Both the position numbers and the translations under genes were made by a program. Shown one piece after another: positions 22,129 to 34,256 of a DNA stretch of 64,000 nt. The notes beneath the pieces were generated by a model, which saw only the letters and a list, made by a program, of their open reading frames with translations, did no database searches and was not told where the DNA came from. Each line of letters starts with the position of its first letter. The first letter of the stretch is position 1. Source of the DNA: Umbelopsis ramanniana AG (taxonomy: Eukaryota > Mucoromycota > Umbelopsidomycetes > Umbelopsidales > Umbelopsidaceae); contig NW_026252093.1 of the NCBI RefSeq assembly GCF_025399195.1, positions 248,001 through 312,000 of the forward strand. The letters are read 5' to 3'.

Positions 22129-25100
22129 ATGAAGCGTTCGCGTCCGCGCCAACGCCAACGCCCAGAAGAGCGGTACGATGTTGACGGATCTATCATTAAG
22201 AGCAAGGTGCCATATAAGAAAGTATGGAATCTTCGAGAAATAGTAAGGCCAATGTCGGCGATCTGCCAAAAGTTTATTTGGTTCTGGCGTATATCTTCTT
22301 AACCTCATAATGTAATGTAGTTAGATAATCCGGAAATGAAAGCAACAGCTTTAAAAGAAGCGCAAGACTATATAAAGACAGCAAAACCCGCTCCATCTGA
22401 AAGCCAGCAATCCTCTGAGCAGCTACCCTGGAGTGATACAGCCGACGACATCTTCTTCTCCAAAGAGAAGCGTGGCCTCGCCACATTCTTTCTCCGGAGA
22501 GGCTCACCTAGATATGATGAATTCAAAGGTAAATGTCTACACCGATATATGGGATGATGGCCAATTTCGCGGAATGGTGGTACTGACAATATCGTCAGGG
22601 TTTTACCGCAAGTATAGCGGGCTTCGGCAATGGAAAATTCGATCCGAAAACGAGACTATGTCAGCTACATCAACAGGGCACGCTTTGAAAGACGAGAGCG
22701 AAACAATCCGAAATGCTGTGATCCTGTTTCACGATTACTATCGAAAGCAGCAAGCAGCACAAAAGGCAAAAATTGAAAAGGATAGAGGCAGCCTGCCTAT
22801 AACAAAATATGAGAAAGCCATTGTACATACACTACGCAAGCACCGGGTGTTGCTAATCGCTGGCGACACCGGCTGCGGAAAAAGTACACAAGGTAGACGT
22901 TGTTGGGTAGCTATTGACGGAATTAAGACGAATTCATACTAAGTTTAAAGATCACAGTACCACAGATGCTGTTGAAAGCCGGCTTTGATCACATCGCGTG
23001 CACTCAGCCTAGAAGGATAGCCTGCTCATCACTGGCAAAACGCGTAAGGTATATGTATTACAATCAGCTTCCTGTTTAACTTTGATATGGCTACTAATAT
23101 CATAGTAGCTATGAAACAATGAACGAGTACGGATCAGAAATTGCATATCAAGTTAGATTTGAAGGAACATCAACTGCAAAAACTAGAGCGTTGTTTCTCA
23201 CCGAGGTAAGATAATCAACTACTGTTTAGTATTGCAATCCGGTTTCTCTGAAGCCGAATGACTTAGGGTCTACTCCTCCGCCAATATGCGAATGATCCGC
23301 AATTATCAAAATATGATGTTATTGTTGTTGATGAAGTCCATGAGCGACATTTGATAGGTAATAATCAGAGGAATTGACGCCCATTATCTAGTGAGATATT
23401 GACCTTGTACTTTGGCTTGAAGGGGATTTCTTGCTTGGTATCTTGAGACGTCTGCTGAAGGAACGTGAGGACTTGCACGTAGTACTGATGAGTGCTACCT
23501 TGAATGCCGAACTGTTTGCTCAGTATTTTGATGCTCCTGCAATCATGGTAAGTAGCGAGATGGAAAGTTGATGACTTCACCATCATTGATCAATACAATG
23601 TAGGTGCCAGGCAGAATGTTTGATGTAAAAATAATGTATATGCCAAACGAAAAGGATGACAAAAACCTTGTTGATGAAACGGAATATCGAAAGCGACAAA
23701 GTCAGGAGATTAAGGTATCATAACGTCCATTGAAGTAGGCATCATATAAATTTCAATATTCATAATGAGACTTTCAAATGGCAGACCTCAATACCTAGTC
23801 GATCGGAGCGAATTTCAGCAGGTAAGCACTATTGATCTGTTGATATCTATCAAGTATACCAAATAATGTAGTCTATATAGCCCCATATTTAAAGATATTG
23901 GATTACATCGATCAATCAGTGTCTTCTTCAGAACGTGGGGATCTACTTATCTTCATGTCGGGCATAGAAGAAGTAAGGGCAGCAGAGTACGCACGTCCTT
24001 ATTAAAGCGCCTCCACTAACTTTATGCGTGCTCTGTAGATAACAGCGCTTGCCGAAGGACTGACACCGTATGCGACGCAAACAAAGTGAGTATTTGATTG
24101 CCAACTTGTTTTTTTAGATTGCTTTATTGACGGGAAATCGCGATAGAAAATGGATCATTCTGATGCTTCATTCGTCGTTATCCATTGACATGCAAGATAA
24201 GGTCAGAACAGTCTAGCCAGGCAGGTACAACGCATTCGCAATGTAATAACTGTCGCTCTTTTCAGGTATTTCATGTTGCTCCTGAAGGTGTCCGCAAGTG
24301 CATCATTAGTTCAAATATGTGAGTAACGATTCATACAAAACGGTGTCGAAATGCTCTACTGACAGTAATATTACAGAGCGGAAACCAGTGTGACAATTGA
24401 TGGAATCCGATTCATCATCGACTCTGGTAAAGTCAAGGAGCTTTCGCATGAATCTCATTCCAACATGAGCAAGTTGTCGGAATTCTGGATATCGAAAGCC
24501 AGTGCAGCCCAACGGACCGGCAGAGCTGGCAGAACTGGACCTGGCGAATGTTTCCGACTTTATTCCGAGAACGAGTATAACCATATGAATGAATTCGCTG
24601 TACCTGAAATCCAGCGAGCTCCGCTGGAGCCGATCGTATTGGATATCAAGGCTCTCGGCTTAGGTGACCCAGCACAGTTTGAATTCATTGAGGTAACGAG
24701 GCTGACATATATGATACTGTTCAGATTAAATGGGCACTGACGTATCTCAATTAGAGTCCTTCACCCATCGCTTTGGAAGCGTCTATAAACATGTTAAAAG
24801 CACTGGATGCGCTGGATGGTGATGAGACGATCACTCCACTTGGCCAAGTGCTTGCAGATCTACCAATTGATGCTGTCTTAGGCAAGATGTTAATTATGTC
24901 TAGTGTATGTAGTCGAGCATGATGGTGACTACTCAGCATACGTTATTCACCAAAAATATTGATTCCTTAGGTTTTCCATCTTGTTGAACAGATCATTATC
25001 ATCGCAGCCAGCATGAGTGTCCAGTCGCCATTCATCCGCCTCCCTCGTAATGCAAATCCAGATATAACAAAGGTTAGTAAAACGATCTCACGAAAACTGT

Positions 25101-27389
25101 ATTTGCCATTGTCAAATTTATGATGTAGAAATATAGAATCGTCGCACTCTGGACTCGGAGTATGGTGACCCATTCACTCTATTGAACCTATGGACCGCTT
25201 GGCTAGATGTGAAGGCACAGAGAGGGGTATGCTTTCGTGTATTTCGTTGAGCTATCAAGCTAATTCCGCATACCTAATTCCTTTCTAATCAGGAATCTTC
25301 AAGGTCATGGTGTAAACGTCATGGTGTTGAGGAGCAGCGATTATATGAGGCAAGTTTACCTCATCGCCTGTGAACTTACAATGGCCCCTTCCTAATATAA
25401 AGTGTAGATCGCGAAATTGAAAAGACAATTTGAAAAGATTTTGAATGATTTTCAACCAGGATTGATGGCTGAAATAGAAGCAAGCAGACTATCACTCCAG
25501 GTAAGCTGCGTAATCGGTGTCAACATTGTATCGGGAATGATAGCTAATTAAACAATTTAGATGTTAGAGACCGACCGCGACCAGAAGAGGCAGCGTTTAA
25601 GGAAAGAAAAAATGTCACAGCGGCAACCGAAAAGGCGAAAGCTCTTAAATATGACCAGCATTGATGAGGAGAACATGGAAGGTAAGAAAGAAGCTTCTAT
25701 AAAATGAGATATACATGACACATCAACTCATTTGTATCAGATGTGCTGGATAGTTCAACGGATATCCGGGACCTAGAGTTCTCATTGGCCAACAATATTG
25801 AGGACTTGCGCAATAGAAGCCGAGTAGCTCTATCTAAGGACGCTGTTAATCTGATCAAACTTATTATATGTTCTGGTTTATACCCACAATTCGCATTTCC
25901 GGATGAGCACAATCCATACAGGAAAAGTAACGAAATTGTTTTTCATACACAAGGTGAGCATTATATGATCGAGACTTTATAACAGCCAGCATGAACTGAT
26001 ATAGCATTTGTAGCAAAACGGTTTTTGTCACCTCACCCTAGCAGTGTTTTTGCATCCCATCCGGATTGGATTCAAGGAACAGGAGAAAATGTTCGAAGAA
26101 GTGAGCAAAAAGAATACTTCACAAGTCCATGTTTGAGCCAAACTTTCTGATAGCTGCTATAGATGACCTGGATCTGTTGAAAGATATGAGACATGAAATA
26201 CTATGTTATCTACAATTGCTGGAAACGAACAAACCATACATTGTCAACCTTCTTCAAGTGCCAGGTAAATATACATATTTTCTTTTGGATTTGATACAGC
26301 TACTGCGATATTACTACAACTAAACTAAACTACGACCAGGCGTTCATTCATTACTGTTATTGTCCAAATCTAGTAAGCAATCGTGTAAGGAAATGCCAAT
26401 AATAACGACATTCTCTGACTTATATATGTGTCAGTTGATATCAATGAGGATTGCAGTGTGGTAGTTTTTGATCGATACTACATGCTCTCCTTTCGGACAA
26501 TCCCAGTAGCGGAGCATGTGCTGACATTGGCGCACAGGCTTAGATCGGTATGGTCAGTGCTAACCAATCAAAGAGTGCAAATGGGTATCCAATTTAGCGA
26601 CAAGACCTCCGTAGACGACAAAGTCTGGGTATCCGATGAAGAGTTGGAGAAATTACCCAGTGTTATTCAAAAGATTATCAAGTCTGAGTTTGAAATCAAG
26701 CAAAGACATGCGCAAATGTCAGGATCGTTGGATAAACGACAGTATCAGATGGAGATCGAAAGCTTATGCGGTAAGAATGAAAAGTCAAAAATAGTTTCAT
26801 GAAGAAAACCCGCAGCTCACGAGAGAATTGTGCCTATCCGGACTGTAGGCGAACTGTCTCAATTTATGGAAACCGTCATATCTGCGGACTTTCGCTTAGC
26901 AAAATCGACCGAGCTGTTGAAAATGGTCAGTTAGTTGATCTTACTACTGCTTCGCATGGTGGACCTTCAACTAAACATTTCATTCTTTCCAGTATCAAGT
27001 CAGAAAGGCAGAAGGGCAAGATCCTGAACTACCAACGACTTGGGATCCCAAGCTTGGTAAGTGATTTTGCCTATATGTTTGGCCATAAAAATCTGTTACG
27101 TTGACTATACTCCTCTTCTTTAGTTAATCGTCGTGGTATACGGATAACAGACTACATGTGGTATCGTGCCATCAATTTGGAGTCGTCCGCATCCTCAATC
27201 CCAGAACCCGAAGTGCATGTGCCCCATAACGTACCGATGTATTGGGGTTGTCGTAGTTGTGAAACGACTTTTTCGTTCACGAGAAGAGAAATCCTAGAGC
27301 ATGTAGCGAACTGCAAAGTAAGATCGACAGCCGCTGATGAAGTTGAAGCTTCCTGCGTTGACCCAGCCCATATAGACGAGGATGGGTAA
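22129..27389 (+). CDS. DHX34-like DEVH-box RNA helicase (nonsense-mediated decay factor family)
   Basis: Twenty-eight exons: 22129-22221, 22321-22528, 22599-22892, 22958-23048, 23106-23205, 23267-23357, 23423-23547, 23604-23714, 23785-23821, 23881-23972, 24039-24085, 24147-24201, 24266-24318, 24377-24692, 24755-24904, 24971-25072, 25137-25226, 25293-25349, 25408-25500, 25561-25681, 25741-25953, 26005-26100, 26163-26264, 26340-26372, 26435-26770, 26816-26925, 26993-27056, 27124-27389; about 1181 aa. Walker A is GDTGCGKST (Lys about 195), the DEAH box reads DEVH (284-287) as in animal DHX34, then MSAT, and [12 protein letters not shown] (motif VI). The C-terminal tail has SLLETNKPY-like [13 protein letters not shown] and a zinc-finger-like CRSCETTF...HVANC. 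Animal DHX34 promotes UPF1 phosphorylation in NMD. The intron at 25350 uses a GC donor. Exon 1 could end at 22206 instead. Confidence 0.9.
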
Positions 27390-27719
27390 AACGTGCGCTA
27401 ACTTCTTCACGAGAGGTAATAGACAATGTCTATTCTCGCCTTACGGCATGTATAAAAATGGCAAGATGCTAGGCAACATGATAGATATTTATTATTTATA
27501 AACATAAGCCATGTACTCATAATACTATCGATAGACACTGGAAAATAGCTTACTAGCCATCCGAATTAGTATCAATCACACTTTCGAGGATGAACACCTG
27601 ATTGGCCAAGCCAGGCATAAAGCCTTGCTCAACAGAAATTTTATGGAAAAAAAGCGTGACCAACCCAATCTGAAAGTCAGTTGTACCTGAAGGCCCTTGC
27701 TTTCATTCCACTTCAGACA
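27390..27719. other. Intergenic, DHX34 3' / acyltransferase promoter
   Basis: 330 bp between two plus-strand genes. No motif or ORF of note; in-frame codons upstream of the acyltransferase ATG open only with TTG. Confidence 0.4.
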
Positions 27720-29267
27720 ATGAATCTAGTAACGTTTCCATTAGCGTATGCTTCTGGGATCCCAGAGCCAACTCTGCGACTCCTCATTACCTTGGCGCTC
27801 GCCTATCCCATTGCAGCCTACTATCAGCGAACGCTACTCAAGCCACTTGCAGCAGGTGCTTCAAAGGAACGCAACACGTACTTGTTGGTCAGTGGACTCG
27901 GCCTTTCCTTTTTCTTTAATGGATTTCAAATTTTCCATTCCTTGATCACGGTTCTCGTCACGTACGGCATCCTCTGGTTCGCGGATCAACTGCATGATCG
28001 AAAGTCGGGAGCAATAGGCGTCTTTGTCTTCAATGCCTTGTATCTGTTGCTAGGATACTGGGCAAAATCAGGCGACGGCTATGAAATTAATTGGACCATG
28101 TCGCAATGTGTTTTGTGTCTGCGGTTGATGGGACTAGGTATAGACGTTTATGATGGACGTGCAGAAACAGGACAGCCTAGTAAACCACCACCTGGAGCCC
28201 AGAGCGTGGCGGATGACGTAAAGGCCAAGCGAGTCCCACTATCATTTGGATCCGATACAGCTCTAGAGACACTTCCATCACTATCTCACATAATAGCTTA
28301 CAGCTATTTTCCATCGGCATTTTTGATTGGACCACAATTTTCGTATTCACTCTACAAAAAGTTCATAACCTTTGAGCAGTTCGATAGCTTGTCTCCTATT
28401 AAGCTCGAAAATGCAAAGGTATCGCAAAGAAAATATGTCGAAAGGTGCGCCACAATCGCTGTTGGATACTTGGTAGTTCAGCAAATCGTTGGTAGCCAAT
28501 TTCCAACCAGCTATCTATTGACATCTGAGTTCGCTTCACTGAACATTGTTAAGCGATTGGTTATCTTTTGGATTACGGGCAAAATGGTTTACAACAAATA
28601 CCTTGGAGTTTGGACTCTTACAGAAGGTAAAGGAAGAAAACGATGGTAGTTGTATGATATGCAGATGTACAAATTGTTCTAAACTCTGAACGATTTAGGT
28701 GCTTGTGCCCTTTTTGGTATTTCTTATGCTGGTACCAACAATGACCAAGCAGATTTTTCCGGTTTGGCCAACGTAGCTCCAAAAGTATACGAACTAGCCA
28801 CCTCTACCAACCATGTGATTGCATCATTCAACATGAATACCAACCTCTGGGTCAAGATATACATTTTCAAGCGGCTGAAGTTCTTGAACAACAAATCAAT
28901 CTCGCAAGCCGCATCATTGGCTTTCCTTGCCATTTGGCACGGATTCCATCTTAACTACTTTTTGACATTCCTTATGGAGTTTTTAGACGTCGAAGCCGAA
29001 GGTGTCCTTGTCAAGTTCCTCGGTCCTCTGATTCAGCCACACATTCAAAGCAACCCTAATTTGCAGATGGCTTGGAAGGCAGTAGCATGGCTTGCATGCA
29101 CTTTCACAGTCAATTATGCCATTGTGGGTTTTGATCTGTTGTTATTCAAAAAAGCTTGGGTAGCTTACAAAAATGTTTGGTTTCTCGGGCATATTGCTGT
29201 CGCTGCTATTCTGTTGGCCGGCACCTATTATAAACCGCGGCGATCGTCTGTTAAAAAAACCGAGTAA
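27720..29267 (+). CDS. MBOAT lysophospholipid acyltransferase (LPCAT/Ale1-like)
   Basis: Two exons 27720-28626 and 28699-29267 (intron 72 nt), 491 aa. It re-acylates lysophospholipids with acyl-CoA (Lands cycle) in the ER membrane. The protein is strongly hydrophobic with about ten membrane segments. Family blocks: the N-terminal GIPEPTLRLL turn, SQCVLCLRLMGLGIDVYDGR, the catalytic-region FNMNTNLWVKIYIFKRLKF, and AIWHGFHLNYF with the active-site His at about residue 383. The C-terminus is lysine-rich (KPRRSSVKKTE), typical of ER retention. Start chosen at MNLVTFPL since the longer frame opens with TTG. Similar to yeast Ale1 and animal MBOAT1/2/5; head-group preference not determinable. Confidence 0.92.
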
Positions 29268-30103
29268 TTCAACGAACCGTGTTTTTCGTCTCCAAACAAA
29301 AAAAAGGACAAATAAATACAAGAAGCAAAAAAGGGTAAAAAGAGAAGAAGTCTGAGTGATCTAATGCCTTCGTTATGTTGATGTTAAAGACAAGTATATG
29401 GCCATTACATGGTGTAGTGGTGATGATATCGTAGAAGATGACCTATGTTTGCCGGCCAACTTAGCATTGAATGTTTATATTTGGCATAAGTCACTGTAAT
29501 GACCTTTTTCCAAGGTGCTTGTCATAATTCTCATAGTTTCTTTTGACGCAATAGCTTGCACAAATTGGTCGCCAAATTAGGCACGTCATCAAAGACGTCG
29601 ATACTGTTACGCCCCAAATTGGTAAAGAGACATAAGAAGTTGATTACGGTGTAACGAGAGCAAATTTATTACATGGTCACTGGCATCGTCATGTGAGGGG
29701 GGGTGGGTCGTTGAGCGTCAATTATCGGAGGAACCAGGAACAATCATGGGGCAAGACCAGTGAATTTTTTGTTTTCTTCTTTATTTTCGATTGGGGGAGA
29801 GATCAATTGGTTTCAAACGATCTATGCAATAGTGGGAAAAAAATGTAAACTACACTACTTTAAAAAATTCAATACGAAAAGGCACAGGATGCGGATATTA
29901 CACTATCTAAGAATTAGAGAAGAAATCACTGATGAAGGATATCTCGATAAGAGGGAAAAGATAAAATCAAAATTGAAGCTTTTGAGTGCATGTGTATGTG
30001 TAGGTGAGTGAGGTTGGGCTGAGGAGGGGGGTGCGGCGTTCTCCGTATAGCTGCTAGGCCCGGTGAGACAATTTCTTTTTATAACCAAAGAGAGGAATTA
30101 CGC
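29268..30103. other. Convergent intergenic region
   Basis: 836 bp between two 3' ends. Contains a G-rich stretch at about 29696-29706 and AT-rich runs. The 83-codon frame at 29760 opens with GTG and is not called. Confidence 0.4.
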
Positions 30104-30526
30104 TTATTCTCCAAGAGCCAGCATAGCTTGCAATACAGAGACCTTCTTCTCTTGACTCCAACCTGGTTCAGTCTTAACGGCTTCAAAACATTTAAGGAAT
30201 GTCTTTGCTTCCAACTTCTTGGCTTGATCAATATGAAGACGCATGATCTTGATGCTATCCTTCAATGGCAGATAAGTCTCCTCATCGAGAGCGTTGGAAT
30301 CTTGTTGCTGCTCCATAAGAGCTAGCAAAGTTGCTTCTCGTTGCTTGTAGGCAGCTAGCATATCAAGTGCTTGGAAATAGCGGTTCAGCAATACACTGAA
30401 ACTTTGGCTACTACGGTGAGCATAATCACTGAGAATATCAACTGGTGAAGATGCAATAGCTGCCGTAGCTGCCGTGGATCCGACGGTGGAAACAGAGGGA
30501 ATCGAATCAACAGCAGGAGGGGCCAT
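30104..30526 (-). CDS. Unrecognised small helical protein, 140 aa
   Basis: Single exon from the ATG at 30524-30526 to TAA at 30104. I do not recognise it. The first 30 residues are Ala/Ser/Val-rich and probably disordered; from about residue 35 the sequence looks like an all-helical bundle, with YAHRSSQSFSVLLNRYFQAL, a Gln-rich stretch, and a last helix pair ending VLQAMLALGE. No signal peptide, no membrane segment, no cysteine pattern. The length, helical character and position between two normal genes argue for a real gene, possibly a small adaptor or complex subunit, but that is a guess. It lies upstream of nothing it obviously shares a function with. Confidence 0.65.
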   Translation of the reverse strand: MAPPAVDSIPSVSTVGSTAATAAIASSPVDILSDYAHRSSQSFSVLLNRYFQALDMLAAYKQREATLLALMEQQQDSNALDEETYLPLKDSIKIMRLHIDQAKKLEAKTFLKCFEAVKTEPGWSQEKKVSVLQAMLALGE

Positions 30527-30929
30527 GAAGAATATTAGAGAAATAAAAAGAAATCAGAGAAGATGAAAGATAAAAAATTTTGCCCAAAGACAAGATGTTA
30601 TATACCTATTTTCGCAGAGGGTGTTTAGTCACGAGTTTTGCTTGTGGTAAAAGGTAACTTTGTTTTTTTTCTTTATTTTAAAATTATGCTCCGGATTTCG
30701 TATATTCCCCAAAGGAGGAATGTTAATGTGTTTCTGTCTAAACTTGCCGACTCTCTGGTAAATTACAACGACCACTTCTTTAGGAAATAATGATAATAGA
30801 GCGTTGACCAAAGTTAGGGTTTGAAAAACATCATCGTCTCAGGATCGTCTGATAAAATGCAAATTCCCCAACCTCCAAGAAGGATGCGATAAAATCTTGT
30901 TTATGCACAAACAGACAATCTATCCACAC
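30527..30929. other. Intergenic, 5' of the 140-aa gene / 3' of SEC1
   Basis: 403 bp between two minus-strand genes. Carries TTAGGGTTT (30814-30822), a telo-box-like element 288 bp upstream of the small gene's ATG. AT-rich otherwise. Confidence 0.4.
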
Positions 30930-33900
30930 TTAACCGAATAATCGACCAAGGCCTTTCTTCTTCTTTTGCTTCTCCGATTTATCAGATTCCATAGGACTGT
31001 CACTTGACTTAGAGGTTGCAAGACTTGGCAACGGACTAGGAGACTGCGACCTCGGCAGATGTGGAACATGCGGTCGTAGCGTACGTGATGATTCTTGCAC
31101 GGGAGGTGCTGGTGGAGAATAAGCTGGTATCACTCTGTGGGGTATAGGTGCTGGTTTCCGTAACTTGCTAAGGTCTTGAATATATCCAGCTGGAGTAATA
31201 ATATGGCTTGAGCCTAGTACGAACGAGTTTAATTATGTGTTGTATCAAATCAAATACATGACACTGTTAAGGATCGTTTCCTTACCAATTATAACGTCTC
31301 GGTTGTGCATATCTGCAATTTCGTATGCAGACCGCATCTCTGAGTAAGTCATACCTCCTGCTACAAAGATGATCAATCTAGCTCCAGTTGGATTTCTTGG
31401 TGTGCCCTTAAAATTACAAAATGATTTTTAAAGCAGAAGAAAAAAAGCAAAAGACATAAGATATATGGTTTAATTAGAAATCCTTAATGCGTACTTGAAG
31501 CATTTCTCAAATTTGACAATATGAACTTACCCCCATACTGTTGGTTTTCTTACTCCAAGTCGGCTTGGTTGTTCGTAAAGACACTCCTGTAGCAGGTACT
31601 GTTGATCCAGCCTTCGATCCTTCTTCATGTAGCTCGGCATCAGATTGCCGAGTATAAGGAAATTGACCGGCATCCATGGTACCGGTAATGCTTGCCTGCA
31701 ATAAACAATGAGTCCCTATGTCCCCAAAAATATACTACGTTATCGATCCCTCTCCCCCCTCCTTTCCTTTGTGTTCAATTGTAGGCCTATCCTTACCTCC
31801 ATGACTTTCTTGACGGTGTTCATATATCGCGACAACTCATAAGGTTGTTCCTGATCCTTGCTCGATTTACGCCGCTCTCTCTTCTTGCGTAAAGATTTTT
31901 CCCCTGCTTTCCGCTGCACTTTAGTCAGTTTAACTCCTAAGATTGTCAGATTATTGATCGCCTCTCGAAGATCACGTGGAAGTCTTGCATGTTCGAGCAA
32001 TTTCTTTCTATCTTCATCAAAGATACCACCCTCTCGCGAGATGATATAGAGCATGAGTAGCCTTGCCTTATCTAGAGGACTTTGATATCGTCCATCATTT
32101 AGTTACGCAAGTCGTCGGACCATTTATTCCAGCAAGGGAAAGGCTTACCTGACGTAGGGATCATCCAGCAGAGGCACCATATCAAGCACGATTGTCTTGG
32201 GCATATCGCCATTGGGAGTTTCACCTGTCGCCATATTCTACCAAAAACAAAAATATTTAGTCACAGCCATATGCATGCATAGATCGTCTGTTAGGTCGAG
32301 GAGGATATTATACCTGTTCCAAGTTTCCGACAGAATTCAATTTCTGCTTCTCAAAAACAGACATGCACTCCTGGGCAATGCTAAGATGTGCCGAATACTA
32401 TGATCAATGTTAGAACATGATATATCACACACATACTTATCATAGTATGAGTATCTACCTTCGCTTTTAGATCTTGGAACTGCGGAAGATTGGTCAACAT
32501 TTCCTTCATATCGCGCAAGCTTCTTGCAGAGTCTTTGGGAGGCATATTGGAGCCCTCGCTGTACGATGCGGTGAAGAAAAGTTAACGCCGGCACTACAGA
32601 TGGCATCCCAAAAAGGGGAGCTAAATTCCCCATTTACTCACCTAGCACTAAGAGCTGCCTTGTTTTCCTGAAGGAACTTGTTGAAGTTTTCGATCAATTT
32701 ATCAGTGGTTTCAGCAATGTGTAAATGGCGAACGCTCGTGTAAATAGTATCGCTTTCGTCCAAAACGACTTCTTTGGAGCCGGTGGTACCATCTGATTGA
32801 CCATATTCATAATTATACTTTATGGCAGTGCCGGCAGGCTCAACCGGTAAGAGGTCTGTGATCATAGCTTGATAAGTAAACTCGTGTAGCAGAGGCGAAG
32901 CATGATCAATTGACCTATCCACAATGACAAGTGTCGCACGCGGCTGTGGTGGCTGTCGTGGAGGCTATGAGGTTTGAACGAGCATGGCAACGATGACATT
33001 TGTGTGAGAGATATTTCGATGGCTTTTCTCAAATACCACGCGGCAAACACGCCTTACCGGAAAGTTGGGGTTTATCCTACAAAAATTATCTATTTCTCGT
33101 TGCACCGTCATAGCCAACTTATAGGGCAAGGACTTATTAATGGGGGCACCAGTATCTTCGTCTAGCGGTCTATGATAGCGAATTATTGGGTCCTCTCCCA
33201 ACGTGGCACATATGGAAACAATCTGTATGACCGAATATCCAAAAAGACATGTCAGTACGATAGGACCGGAAAATAAAACTTATTGAGGCAGTGCTTTGAT
33301 AACGACCTGTTTCGCCAACTTCTCCAACTCGGGTTCAAACTTTGAGCGCTCCTCGGGCCCGAACAAGTTGAAAAAACTTATCGGCCGATCAAAGGTGAAA
33401 ACGCTTGATTCCACGGCTAATCCCCGCAAATTTGAAATTAGCAATATGTATCTCCCCACATTCATTAGAGCGAATGTAAGATATTACAAAAAACAAAGCC
33501 ACACTTACCCATAAAATCAACGTACATCTCCTTCAGACGAAGTATGTATTGTGAAGCATTTCTTGACTTCAAGCGACGGTTAAATTCGTCAAATAGATCA
33601 TCTTCTAAGGCTGGAATAGGAAGGATACACCATTTTGTTACTCACGTATGTGCTGTGACCCATATGTTTATACACTCGTGCACAATGGGCGTTTAGTCTA
33701 TCTAGGATTTCCCATACTTACCACTAGTGAAATGTACATGCGCGCCTTTGTACATCGGACCCTTGACAGTGAAATCATCTATCAGTCGGTATACGGATTC
33801 CTTGCAAGGTGTCAGAAAGTAAATGGCCTCCAATGTTGGGTATGGCTGTCGTGGTCGTTCAATATTCTCTATCACTGTACAAATGAGATTGTATCAGTTT

Positions 33901-34256
33901 CATCATCAGAAATACGCAGCTCTATTTATTTACCTACATGTTACCTATGAGCAGCAAAACAAAGAAATAGTTAGTGGCAGAGTTCAAACAGAATTTTTCG
34001 CTTTCACTTTCAAGATCTTGAAGGTTTTCGGACACCTACGTTTTCCTCTAAAATATCGTACTTGTTGCACACAGCATTCAAAAGTTTGATGCTTTGAGAA
34101 TCGATGACCATAAGCTTCCATTTCTCTGGGGGTTGGATGGCTCGGATGGTGTCCATTAGACCTAATTTGAGTAAGTTTGAGTTACCATCGCAAGTTTGTA
34201 CGGCCATAAGCGTCCTAGTACATACGCTTCCGAAGCAATTCCGTCAATTCTGGCAT
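30930..34256 (-). CDS. SEC1: Sec1/Munc18-family syntaxin-binding protein
   Basis: Fifteen exons (minus): 34226-34256, 34040-34161, 33938-33944, 33722-33874, 33509-33610, 33307-33416, 33058-33222, 32642-32964, 32459-32558, 32314-32397, 32149-32237, 31797-32079, 31531-31695, 31286-31406, 30930-31213; 712 aa, all in phase. The N-terminal block LLRKRLMDTIRAIQPPEKW and NKYDILEENVTLIENIE are diagnostic of exocytic Sec1; the second is only complete if a 7-nt exon (33938-33944) is included. Other blocks: YFLTPCKESVYRLIDDF, TLVIVDRSIDHASPLLHEFT, and RLIIFVAGGMTYSEMRSAYE. The Pro/Ser-rich tail ends in a lysine-rich KKKKGLGRLFG. Sec1 binds assembled SNARE complexes at sites of exocytosis, here presumably hyphal tips. 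The donor at 33306 (GTCGTT) is weak. Confidence 0.93.
33938..33944 (-). other. SEC1: 7-nt microexon of SEC1
   Basis: On the minus strand GTAACAT is preceded by a TGCTCATAG acceptor and followed by a GTAGGT donor. It supplies Val-Thr and the first base of Leu in the conserved EENVTLIENIE motif. Flanking introns are 95 nt (33945-34039) and 63 nt (33875-33937). Skipping it would need the weaker donor GTGTCC and would lose the conserved Thr-Leu. Confidence 0.75.

Noticed and set aside
26799-27104. 101-codon ORF over the DHX34 3' region
   Set aside because: Runs through three exons and their introns in a different frame from the spliced DHX34 model, which keeps family conservation.
34162-34207. 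Alternative SEC1 start (MAVQTCDGN...)
   Set aside because: It lies in the first intron; the upstream 31-nt exon (MPELTELLRK) spliced to RLMDTIRAIQPP fits the family N-terminus better.
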